Source of the DNA: Pseudomonas syringae
GTDB taxonomy: Bacteria > Pseudomonadota > Gammaproteobacteria > Pseudomonadales > Pseudomonadaceae
Length of the DNA: 64,000 nt
Assembly: GCF_021605415.1 (NCBI RefSeq)
Contig: NZ_WKEQ01000028.1
Span: forward strand, 1 to 64,000
Direction of reading: 5' to 3'
Shown here: positions 42,557-49,787 of the stretch, one piece after another
How the letters are laid out: each line of letters starts with the position of its first letter
Numbering within the stretch: position 1 is the first letter of the stretch
Translations under genes and position numbers: made by a program
Notes under the pieces: generated by a model
Database searches by the model: none
Seen by the model: the letters and a program-made list of their open reading frames with translations, nothing else
What the model was told of the DNA's origin: nothing

Positions 42557-43690
42557 GTGGCCATCGATATTCACTGGATTCGCGACAACGAAAGCCTCGC
42601 GCAGTTTTGCGCCGAGTGGCAGCAGCTGCCTTTCGTGGCCCTCGACACCGAATTCATGCGGGTCGACACCTTCTACCCGATTGCCGGTCTGTTGCAGGTT
42701 GGTGACGGCAAACGCGCTTACCTGATCGATCCGCTGACCATCAACGCCTGGCAACCGCTGGCCGAGTTGCTGGAAAATCCGGCGGTGCTCAAAGTCCTGC
42801 ATGCTTGCAGCGAGGATCTCGAAGTCCTGCTGCGCCTGACCGGCAGTCTGCCGGCGCCACTGTTCGATACGCAGCTGGCCGCTGCTTACCTGAACCTCGG
42901 TTTCTCCATGGGCTATTCGCGTCTGGTGCACGAAGTGCTCGGCATCGAACTGCCCAAGGGCGAAACCCGTTCCGACTGGTTGCAGCGCCCATTGTCGGAG
43001 ACGCAAATCAGTTATGCCGCCGAAGATGCGCTGCACCTGGCGGAAGTTTTCGTACAGCTGCGGCCGAAGCTGTCTGACGATAAATTCGCCTGGGTGCTGG
43101 AGGATGGCGCCGAGCTGGTCGCCAACCTGCGCCGCGAAACAGATCCCTACGAGGTTTACCGCGACGCCAAACTGGCGTGGAAACTCTCGCGGGCGCAACT
43201 GGCCGTGCTGCGCGAACTCTGCGCCTGGCGTGAACGCGAGGCCCGTGCCCGCGATCTGCCGCGCAACCGTATTGTGCGTGAGCACTCGCTGTGGCCGCTG
43301 GCCCGCACGCAGCCGGACAACCTCGGCGCGCTGGCGAAGATCGAAGACATGCACCCGCGTACCGTGCGTCAGGACGGCGAGTTTCTGCTTGATCTGATCA
43401 AGCGCTCTGGCAGTGTGGGGCCAGATCAATGGCCGCCGGCGGTGCCCGAACCGCTGCCGGTGGACGCCGCTGCGCTGATCAAGCAACTGCGCGCCCTGGG
43501 ACAGGCCGAAGCCGAGCGCCTGAACATTGCGCCGGAACTGATGCTGCGCAAGAAAACCCTCGAAGCGCTGGTCAAGACTGGCTACCCCGATGGGCCTTAC
43601 CAATTGCCTGATTCGCTGCGTGGCTGGCGCCGCGAATTGATGGGCCAGGCGCTGCTTGACAGCTTGGCCACTGCCGGAGAACAGCCTTGA
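42557..43690 (+). CDS. rnd: Ribonuclease D
   Basis: A 377-residue DEDD 3'-5' exonuclease. The exonuclease domain has FVALDTEFMRVDTFYP (motif I with Asp and Glu), VLHACSEDLEVL (motif II) and ISYAAEDALHL (motif III). An HRDC domain follows (about 210-290; RAQLAVLRELCAWREREARA). It trims tRNA precursors. A GTG start at 42557 is chosen because the protein then begins at IDIHWI, as in the family, with GGGAGAG upstream; frames further left are unlike RNase D. Confidence 0.92.
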   Translation: MAIDIHWIRDNESLAQFCAEWQQLPFVALDTEFMRVDTFYPIAGLLQVGDGKRAYLIDPLTINAWQPLAELLENPAVLKVLHACSEDLEVLLRLTGSLPAPLFDTQLAAAYLNLGFSMGYSRLVHEVLGIELPKGETRSDWLQRPLSETQISYAAEDALHLAEVFVQLRPKLSDDKFAWVLEDGAELVANLRRETDPYEVYRDAKLAWKLSRAQLAVLRELCAWREREARARDLPRNRIVREHSLWPLARTQPDNLGALAKIEDMHPRTVRQDGEFLLDLIKRSGSVGPDQWPPAVPEPLPVDAAALIKQLRALGQAEAERLNIAPELMLRKKTLEALVKTGYPDGPYQLPDSLRGWRRELMGQALLDSLATAGEQP

Positions 43691-43980
43691 AACGTATTTG
43701 CTCCATTTATCACAGCTCAAAAAGAACCGGCATGTACCTTTACGTGCTGAAGGCCGATGCGCTCGAACGCGTGCCGGAAGCCCTCATGGCCGCTTTTGGC
43801 AAAGCCAAGCATGCCTTCGACCTGGTGCTGACACCCGAGCGTAAATTGGCCCGCGAAGACATCGCGGTGGTGCTGGAAAATCTCGAAAAGCAGGGCTACC
43901 ACCTGCAGATGCCGCCCGCCGAGGACGAGTACATCGAGCACTTGCCTGAAGAGTTGCTGCGACGCAACGACCCGGTCTGA
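43687..43980 (+). CDS. ycgL: YcgL family protein, TTG start
   Basis: A 97-residue YcgL domain protein: KRICSIYHSSKRTGMYLYV and ALERVPEALMAAFGKAKHAF are the family signatures. The start is TTG, inside TTGA where it overlaps the rnd stop, so translation is coupled to rnd. An ATG-only caller would miss the true N-terminus and start at Met 16. Function is not well known; the pair rnd-ycgL is conserved in pseudomonads. Confidence 0.88.
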   Translation: MKRICSIYHSSKRTGMYLYVLKADALERVPEALMAAFGKAKHAFDLVLTPERKLAREDIAVVLENLEKQGYHLQMPPAEDEYIEHLPEELLRRNDPV

Positions 43981-44084
43981 TCTACGAGGCCCTGTCCTTG
44001 GGCCTCTCGATACCCTGAATGATTTTATGGCGATGACTGTCCTTTAAAGGGCAGTCCTCTGCACGGTTTGCGAAAGGTTTGAAC

Positions 44085-45017
44085 ATGCGCGTTCTGATTG
44101 CCGAACACGACCACGCGATTTACGAAGGCCTCCTGCGGCAAGCGGCCCCGGAGCTTGAAGTGCTGACCAGCGACGACTCCGCCGAACTGGCCCGTCAGGC
44201 GGCCGATTGCCCGGTGTGGCTGGGCCAGCCGGATCTGCTGGCGACTCTGCTGCGCCAAGGCCATCAGCCACAATGGATGCAGTCGACCTGGGCGGGTATC
44301 ACGCCGCTGTTGGCCGACGGCCTGCGGCGGGATTATCGCCTGACCCGGGCGGTAGGAATTTTTGGCCAGGTCATGGCCGAATACGTATTGACTTACATGC
44401 TCGGTCACGAGCGCGAAGTGCTGGCGCGACTGGTCAGCCAGGTCGAGCGCAAATGGGACAACCGCACAGGCCAGAGTCTGTCAGGGCGCAAGGTGTTGAT
44501 TGTCGGCACCGGCGACATCGGCCAGAGCGTGGCGCGTTTCCTCAAGCCGTTCGGTGTCGAGCTGTACGGTATCGCCAGCAGCGCCCGTGAACTGGCGCCG
44601 TTTGTCGAAGTCGGTTCGATGGCGGACTTGCCGCGTCTGGTCGGTGAGGTCGATTACGTGGTCAACCTGTTGCCCAACACTGATCACACCCACGATATCT
44701 ACGACGCGGCGCTGTTTAAGCAATTCAAGCCGACCGGGTTGTTCATCAATGCCGGGCGCGGGGTCGCTGTGGTCGATGCGGATCTGGTGCAAGCGTTGAA
44801 AGAAGGGCATCTGGCTGGCGCCGTTATCGACGTCTGCCGCCAGGAGCCGCTGCCGCAACGGCATCCGTTCTGGACAGCGTGGGGTTTGTTGTTGACCGGG
44901 CACAGCTCGGCGCCGACCTCGCCACCGATGATGGTCGATCTGTTCGTCGAGAACCTGCGGGCGTATCAGACGGGAGAACCGTTGCGCGGGGAAGTGGATT
45001 TCACGCGCGGTTACTGA
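44085..45017 (+). CDS. D-2-hydroxyacid dehydrogenase (GhrA-like)
   Basis: A 310-residue NAD(P)-dependent dehydrogenase. The nucleotide-binding motif is VLIVGTGDIGQSVARFL; NAGRGVAVVDADLV is the typical NAD-site helix start, and the catalytic Arg/Glu/His set includes VIDVCRQEPLP and LTGHSSAPT. The family reduces glyoxylate, hydroxypyruvate or other 2-keto acids. The substrate is not known from sequence. A palindromic REP-derived terminator follows directly. Confidence 0.86.
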   Translation: MRVLIAEHDHAIYEGLLRQAAPELEVLTSDDSAELARQAADCPVWLGQPDLLATLLRQGHQPQWMQSTWAGITPLLADGLRRDYRLTRAVGIFGQVMAEYVLTYMLGHEREVLARLVSQVERKWDNRTGQSLSGRKVLIVGTGDIGQSVARFLKPFGVELYGIASSARELAPFVEVGSMADLPRLVGEVDYVVNLLPNTDHTHDIYDAALFKQFKPTGLFINAGRGVAVVDADLVQALKEGHLAGAVIDVCRQEPLPQRHPFWTAWGLLLTGHSSAPTSPPMMVDLFVENLRAYQTGEPLRGEVDFTRGY

Positions 45018-45031
45018 TTAACCGCAATAAA

Positions 45032-45063
45032 AATGTGGGAGCGAGCCTGCTCGCTCCCACATT
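45032..45063. terminator. REP-derived bidirectional terminator
   Basis: A 15-bp perfect inverted repeat, AATGTGGGAGCGAGC at 45032-45046 and its complement at 45049-45063, loop CT, with A-rich left flank and TTGGTTTTT right flank, between convergent genes. The arm matches the REP core GTGGGAGCGAGCCTGCTC. Confidence 0.8.
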
Positions 45064-45078
45064 GGTTTTTGCTGTGGC

Positions 45079-45672
45079 TTAAAGGGTGAAATCGCCCTCA
45101 GCAGCTATTTCTGCCAGCGGACGACGCGGGCTCGGCACTTCGCGCGCCTGCAGGTACTCGGCCAGCGAGGCCTTGTCGCCCAGCTTGCCCACCGCCACGG
45201 CGGCATGCAGCGCATAACCTTCAGGAATGTTCAGCTCCTTGCGAGTCAGTTCCTGATCGAAACCGGCCATGCCGTGGGTGTGCCAGCCGCTCAGGCTGGC
45301 TTGCAACGCCAGATGGCCCCACGCCGAACCCGTGTCGAAGGTGTGCCACAGCGCCGGGGTTTCTTCAGTGGCGCCGGGCGCGGTGAAGGTGGTTTTCGAG
45401 ATCACGATCACCAGTGCCGAGGCATGTTGCGCCCAGCTGCGATTGAATTCGTTCAGCAGGCCCAGATAGCGTTCCCAGTTTGGCGTGTCACGGCGCGCAT
45501 AGAGAAAACGCCATGGCTGCGAGTTGTAGGCCGACGGCGCCCAGCGCGCGGCTTCAAAAAAACTCAGCAGGGTGTCCAGCGGGATTGCTTCGCCGGTAAA
45601 CGCGCGGGGCGACCAGCGATCGGTGAACTGCGGGTGAATGGCATATTCGGCAACGCGAGGGTTGGCACTCAT
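45079..45672 (-). CDS. Nitroreductase family protein
   Basis: A 197-residue FMN-dependent oxidoreductase of the nitroreductase superfamily. FTDRWSPRAFTGEAIP and ARWAPSAYNSQPWRFLYARR contain the usual Arg/Ser FMN-binding set; ALQASLSGWHTHGMAGF carries the second half-site. The homodimer would reduce nitroaromatics, quinones or similar compounds. It is convergent with the dehydrogenase gene. Confidence 0.88.
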   Translation of the reverse strand: MSANPRVAEYAIHPQFTDRWSPRAFTGEAIPLDTLLSFFEAARWAPSAYNSQPWRFLYARRDTPNWERYLGLLNEFNRSWAQHASALVIVISKTTFTAPGATEETPALWHTFDTGSAWGHLALQASLSGWHTHGMAGFDQELTRKELNIPEGYALHAAVAVGKLGDKASLAEYLQAREVPSPRRPLAEIAAEGDFTL

Positions 45673-45849
45673 CTGGAATTTCCTTGCTACGTTTAGGTAA
45701 GAAACCGGGATCGCTTGGGACAGGCAAAACTACGCGCCGTCGTAAAAACTGACAAGTGCCCTGTAACCGTCAGTCGTCAGCGCTTGGCCCACGGCCCCCG
45801 GGGCACTAGACTGGCGGCCTTTTCACCACCTGATGCAGATGCTTGAGCC

Positions 45850-46299
45850 ATGGCCGCCAAAGTCGAACCCTTCTGGATACGCAAAACCCTTGAGCAGCTT
45901 GACCCTGAGGAATGGGAATCGCTGTGCGACGGTTGTGGCCTGTGCTGCCTGCAAAAGCTCGAAGACGAAGAGGACAACAGCGTTTATTACACGCGCATCG
46001 CCTGCAAACTGCTGGATCTGAAGACCTGTCAGTGCAGCGATTATCCGAATCGCATCAAGTTTGTCCCGGACTGCATCCAGCTCACCCCGGGCAAGGCTGA
46101 CGAGTTCAAATGGCTGCCGCCGACCTGCGGTTATCGGCTAGTCAGTGAAGGCAAGGATCTGCCGCTGTGGCATCACTTGGTGTGCGGCGACCGCGATGCG
46201 GTGCACCACGAACGGATTTCACAGTCGGGGCGCATGTTGGCGGAAGGCAGCGTGGCGGAAGATGATTGGGAAGATCATCTGATTTTTCGGGCGGGGTGA
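45850..46299 (+). CDS. ycgN: YcgN family cysteine cluster protein
   Basis: A 149-residue protein with the CxxCGxCC cluster (CDGCGLCC, residues about 27-34) and further Cys in RIACKLLDLKTCQCSDYPNR and FVPDCIQL, the pattern of the YcgN/YkgJ family, which may bind metal. It is cytoplasmic. The ATG at 45850 leaves the normal family N-terminus. YcgL (43687) and YcgN are near each other in many gamma-proteobacteria, as here. Confidence 0.88.
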   Translation: MAAKVEPFWIRKTLEQLDPEEWESLCDGCGLCCLQKLEDEEDNSVYYTRIACKLLDLKTCQCSDYPNRIKFVPDCIQLTPGKADEFKWLPPTCGYRLVSEGKDLPLWHHLVCGDRDAVHHERISQSGRMLAEGSVAEDDWEDHLIFRAG

Positions 46300-46326
46300 T
46301 TATCCTGGGGTTGTGCTGAGGATGAA

Positions 46327-46412
46327 GATCAAAAGATCGCAGCCTTCGGCAGCTCCTGCAGGGTTTACAACGCCTTTAGGTTGGAGCTGCCGAAGGCTGC
46401 GACCTTGTGATC
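46327..46412. repeat. REPIN of the GATCGCAGCCTTCGGCAGCT type
   Basis: Two 30-base arms, GATCAAAAGATCGCAGCCTT... at 46327-46356 and its near-complement at 46383-46412, around a 26-base spacer. This REP family differs from the other REPINs in the window. A decayed piece of the same family lies near 63867-63900. Confidence 0.85.
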
Positions 46413-46425
46413 TTGTTCTAAAAAC

Positions 46426-46803
46426 TCAAACCCCGGCCTTCGGCGATTTCACCGAATCATTGCCGGTCACCGTGGCGGTGCTGGTCGCCGCTTCGGCGTT
46501 GGCCTTCAATTTGCTCAGTTCGTCACCGGCACGCTCGATCTTGGCCCGCACGTTGTTCATGTCCTGACGACCTTTCTCCAGCAGGCTCTTCGCCGAGCAA
46601 TGGCCGGTGATGCCACGCGCCAGCGCCATGCCGCCGATCGCCACTTGGATCAGGCCGAAAATGCCACCTCGGCGCAGCCCTTTACCCATCATGACCACAC
46701 CGCCCGTCAGCGAGCCGATGCGTTCCCAGCCATGAACATTCTGGTTCGACGGGCTCTGGAACGGGGTGGAATCGATACGTTCGACGCGTTTGAGTTCGCT
46801 CAT
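46426..46803 (-). CDS. DUF2892 (YgaP membrane-type) protein
   Basis: A 125-residue protein. After a short N-terminus it has the DUF2892-like core NVHGWERIGSLTGGVVMMGK, LRRGGIFGLIQVAIGGMALARGITGHC with one or two membrane segments, and a C-terminal charged helix (NNVRAKIERAGDELSKLKAN). Start ATG at 46801-46803 has TGGAGAC upstream. Function unknown. It is on the same strand as the methyltransferase gene upstream of it, 81 bp apart. Confidence 0.72.
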   Translation of the reverse strand: MSELKRVERIDSTPFQSPSNQNVHGWERIGSLTGGVVMMGKGLRRGGIFGLIQVAIGGMALARGITGHCSAKSLLEKGRQDMNNVRAKIERAGDELSKLKANAEAATSTATVTGNDSVKSPKAGV

Positions 46804-46884
46804 GATCTGTCTCCAGGCAACGTGTGATTGATAGATAAGCTGACTGCAATGGCGGTCAGCTCGTTCCATCGGATATGTTGCGGT

Positions 46885-47355
46885 TCAGCGGAATTTCGGC
46901 CCGGAGCGGGTGTTCAAGCCCTTGGCCATGCGGTCGTAAAGCACGACGTTGACCGTGGCGGCGAGGTTCATGCAGCCGGTGGTCGGTATGTAGACGACGT
47001 CTTCGCACCAGTCGCGGATTTCTTTATCCAGCGAGCCGTCTTCCGGGCCAAAGATGTACAGGGCGCGATCCGGATGGGTGTATTCCGGCAGCGGGCGGGC
47101 GCCCTCGACCAATTCCACAGCGACAGGTACGCAGTTCAGCGGGAGGATTTTCTTCAGATCGTCGATGCCGATCAGCGGAATGTCGTAATGCACTCGCTTG
47201 GTGTCGGTGACGAAATCGGCGGCGCGCTCGTAGCGCTTGCCGGTGTAGAACACGGACGCCACGCCGTAGCAGCCGGCGGCGCGCATGACCGAGCCGACGT
47301 TTTCCGGTGATTTGGGGTTATACAAACCAATGCAGCTGTACCGTTTGTCTGCCAC
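46885..47355 (-). CDS. TrmH/SpoU family RNA methyltransferase
   Basis: A 156-residue SPOUT methyltransferase. It has NPKSPENVGSVMRAAGCYGV (motif 1), ALYIFGPEDGSLDKEI (motif 2) and VYIPTTGCMNLAATVNVVLYDR (motif 3, trefoil knot and SAM site). It is short, with no RNA-binding extension, like the TrmL group. The RNA target (tRNA or rRNA position) cannot be read from sequence. Confidence 0.86.
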   Translation of the reverse strand: MADKRYSCIGLYNPKSPENVGSVMRAAGCYGVASVFYTGKRYERAADFVTDTKRVHYDIPLIGIDDLKKILPLNCVPVAVELVEGARPLPEYTHPDRALYIFGPEDGSLDKEIRDWCEDVVYIPTTGCMNLAATVNVVLYDRMAKGLNTRSGPKFR

Positions 47356-47443
47356 GAGCGAGGTGCCTTCGGGAAAAAAAGAGGGCGATTATACGGGGAT
47401 TGGGGGAGGGTGGTCAGATTCAAGAGGTGTGGCGATTGATCCG

Positions 47444-47613
47444 GCCCCATCGCTGGCAAGCCAGCTCCCACAGGTTCTCTGAACTACACAAAATTTGTGC
47501 GCGACCGAAATCATTGTGGGAGCAAGCCTGCCAGTTCCCACAGAGTCCTTGGAATACACAATTTTTGCGTACGACCGAAATCACTGTGGGAGCTGGCTTG
47601 CCAGCGAAAGGGC
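47444..47613. repeat. Triple REP array
   Basis: Three REP palindromes in a row: a CATCGCTGGCAAGCCAGCTC unit (47448-47472), a diverged unit that is itself a hairpin (47515-47542) and an inverted unit (47585-47613). The two spacers are related to each other (each has TACACAA..TTTTGxGxxCGACCGAAATCA). It lies between the RNA methyltransferase and HNH genes. Confidence 0.85.
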
Positions 47614-47634
47614 CAGCTCAGGCGATGCACATCT

Positions 47635-48006
47635 TCAGTCGTCTTTTTTCATCAGCCCGGCCAGCGCCGCAAACGGGTTATGCGTGGCCTTGGCAATTTT
47701 CGGGGTGCTCAGCGAGCCTTCGCTGAAATACTGCTGATCGGTGTAGCGCGAGTGTTCGTTGTCGTGGCAATACAAGCACAACAACTCCCAGTTCGAGCCG
47801 TCCTGCGGGTTGTTGTCGTGGTTGTGGTCGCGGTGGTGCACGGTCAGCTCGCTCAGGCGTTTGCCGGAAAACTCGCGGGTGCAACGGCCGCAGACGTGCG
47901 GGTACATTTTCAGGGCTTTGTCGCGGTAGCCCATTTCCTTGTCGCGCTGGTTGTCGGCGAGGATACGATCCAGCTTCGACGTGTTGGTTGGAGTGGACGA
48001 ACTCAT
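47635..48006 (-). CDS. YajD family HNH nuclease
   Basis: A 123-residue protein with an HNH endonuclease core: CGRCTREFSGKRLSELTVHHRDHNHDNN, then GSNWELLCLYCHDNEHSRY. Two CxxC pairs bind zinc and the HH/N/H set forms the metal site. It matches the short E. coli YajD. The biological target is unknown; an ordinary chromosomal copy rather than a phage gene by context. Confidence 0.85.
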   Translation of the reverse strand: MSSSTPTNTSKLDRILADNQRDKEMGYRDKALKMYPHVCGRCTREFSGKRLSELTVHHRDHNHDNNPQDGSNWELLCLYCHDNEHSRYTDQQYFSEGSLSTPKIAKATHNPFAALAGLMKKDD

Positions 48007-48055
48007 GGGTTCACCTTTATCGAAAGACTAATGACGGTTATGACGCCAGTTTAGC

Positions 48056-48742
48056 TCAGCCCTTGAGCTTCTCGGCAATCCAGATCGTGTGGCGGGTGCC
48101 CTTGTTGCCGTGGGCGAAGACCTGAACTTCCTCGGCCTTGAAGCCGGCTTTCTTCAATTTATCGGAAAACTGCCGGTCGGCGCTGGCCGACCAGACGGCC
48201 AACACACCTTTAGGGCGCAGGGCTTTGGCGCAGGCGCTGAGGCCACCGGCCGAATACAGCCAACTGTTGGCCTTCTGGGTCAGGCCTTCAGGGCCGTTGT
48301 CGACGTCGAGCATGATCGCGTCGAAACCGTTCGGCTCGCTTTGCAGCACCTTGGCGACGTCTTCCATGCGAATCACCGTGCGCGGATCGAGCAACGGTCG
48401 GCCGGACTTTTCACCGAGGGGGCCGCGATTCCACTCGACCACGCCAGGCACCAGTTCAGCGACCACCACTTCGGCGGTCTTACCCAGGTGCTTGAGCGCC
48501 GAGGCGAGGGTGAAACCCATGCCCAGGCCGCCGATCAGCACCCGAGAATCTGCACGTCCGGCGACCTTGCGGCAGGGAATCTCGGCCAGCGCATCTTCGG
48601 AGCCGTGCATGCGCGTGTTCATCAGTTGCCCGCCGTCGCCACCCTGGATCTTGATGACGAAATCCTCGCCATATTCGAACAGGCACAGGGCGCCGCCGTT
48701 ATCAGGGATCGGGGTGGTGTCGAGCAGAACAAAACGTTTCAT
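48056..48742 (-). CDS. Spermidine synthase-like protein
   Basis: A 228-residue Rossmann methyltransferase-fold protein related to spermidine synthase: VLIGGLGMGFTLASALKHL (nucleotide motif), VVVAELVPGVVEWNRG (acidic strand end) and FDAIMLDVDNGPEGL. The classical spermidine synthase gatekeeper segment is not fully kept, so putrescine aminopropyl transfer is not certain. The ATG at 48740-48742 opens MKRFVLLDTTPIPD; a longer frame at the left is unlike the family. Confidence 0.75.
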   Translation of the reverse strand: MKRFVLLDTTPIPDNGGALCLFEYGEDFVIKIQGGDGGQLMNTRMHGSEDALAEIPCRKVAGRADSRVLIGGLGMGFTLASALKHLGKTAEVVVAELVPGVVEWNRGPLGEKSGRPLLDPRTVIRMEDVAKVLQSEPNGFDAIMLDVDNGPEGLTQKANSWLYSAGGLSACAKALRPKGVLAVWSASADRQFSDKLKKAGFKAEEVQVFAHGNKGTRHTIWIAEKLKG

Positions 48743-48825
48743 GAAAATCTCGATAAAAGAAGGGAAGGCAAGCCGCCCGGGTTGGGAGTAGCCTGAGGGC
48801 AGACAAGAGGCCAACGGAGCCCTGA

Positions 48826-49110
48826 ATGAAGCGCACCATTCTAACGGCCATTGCCATGGCCGCGCTCACGATAACTGCGGTGCAAGCGCAACAGACGCTT
48901 CCCGTCAGTCCGACGCTGCAACCGGGCTCGCCGGGCACCGCGACGCCGACGCCGTACCCGCAGATCACCCCGTCACCGATTCCCAAGAGCGGCCCCGGCA
49001 GTGGCGGTCCACCCTTGGTGCCGATTGAGATGCCCAGCCCGCCGACCAAGGATCAGCCGTTGCCGGGGCTTGATCCGGCAACGTCATCGGGCAAGCCGCC
49101 CGGCGGTTAA
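48826..49110 (+). CDS. Small Pro-rich secreted protein
   Basis: A 94-residue protein. The first 22 residues are a signal peptide (MKRTILTAIAMAALTITAVQA, cut before QQTLP). The mature part is almost all Pro, Gly, Ser and Thr (TPTPYPQITPSPIPKSG). No domain is recognised; likely periplasmic and unfolded. Its end overlaps the end of the convergent cNMP-binding gene by 4 bp. The frame has clear coding character with a signal peptide, so it is probably real. Confidence 0.6.
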   Translation: MKRTILTAIAMAALTITAVQAQQTLPVSPTLQPGSPGTATPTPYPQITPSPIPKSGPGSGGPPLVPIEMPSPPTKDQPLPGLDPATSSGKPPGG

Positions 49111-49580
49111 AACTGTTGAGCGGCCAATTGGCCGTCGGCCATGCGCAGGCGTTTGGAGAGGGAGACGGCAAGGGCGCGAATGATTTTCGCGGCGATTTTC
49201 GGTGCGTCGTTGAGCATCTTCTCCAGCGAGTCCTTGCCAAGGTTCAGCAACTGGCAATTGCTCGCCGCGATACAAGTGGCCGAGCGGCGTTCGCCATCCA
49301 GCACGGCCATCTCGCCAAACGCCCGGCCGCTACGCAAGGTGGCCATGGTCACCACTTGGCCGTCGGTGCCGGTTTTCTGCACGGCCACTTGGCCGGTGTG
49401 GATGATGCACATGAAGCTGCCGGCATCACCCTCGCGGAAAATCGCCTCGCCCTGCGGCACCGTGCTGATGCTGAAATAGCCAGACGCGGCGGCAAAATCC
49501 ACCGGCAGCAGTTGATCGAACAGGCCGCAGTCCATCAGCCAGTCGCGGATTTCATTGTTCAATAAGGTCGGTTCTGACAT
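49107..49580 (-). CDS. Cyclic nucleotide-binding domain protein
   Basis: A 157-residue protein with a single cNMP-binding jelly roll: QGEAIFREGDAGSFMCIIHTG, then RSGRAFGEMAVLDGERRSATCIA, where GEMAVLDGERRSAT is the phosphate-binding cassette with the conserved Glu and Arg. There is no helix-turn-helix, so it is not a CRP-type transcription factor; a C-terminal helix (AAKIIRALAVSLSKRLR) follows. Partner unknown. Confidence 0.84.
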   Translation of the reverse strand: MSEPTLLNNEIRDWLMDCGLFDQLLPVDFAAASGYFSISTVPQGEAIFREGDAGSFMCIIHTGQVAVQKTGTDGQVVTMATLRSGRAFGEMAVLDGERRSATCIAASNCQLLNLGKDSLEKMLNDAPKIAAKIIRALAVSLSKRLRMADGQLAAQQF

Positions 49581-49634
49581 GTCGTCGCGGTCTTTTTTTG
49601 TCTGGGATGCAGGCTCGAAGTCAGCGAATAACCT

Positions 49635-49723
49635 TGTAGGAGCGAGCCTGCTCGCGAAAGCGGTGTGTCAGTCATCGTTGATGTGAATGACAGAGGGCTA
49701 TCGCGAGCAGGCTCGCTCCTACA
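49635..49723. repeat. REPIN (TGTAGGAGCGAGCCTG type)
   Basis: Arms at about 49635-49659 and 49699-49723 around a 39-base spacer; the same arm family as 40454-40543. It lies in the gap downstream of the oligopeptidase gene. Confidence 0.85.
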
Positions 49724-49787
49724 GAGGATCTGTGGGGTATCGGCCTTATGGGTCTGGAATTAAGACCCGGTCGACCGACGGAGTTCC

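Noticed and set aside
47444..47613. CRISPR-like array in the repeated region at 47.5 kb
   Set aside because: The units are palindromic REPs in alternating orientation with related spacers, not identical direct repeats with unique spacers, and no cas genes are present.
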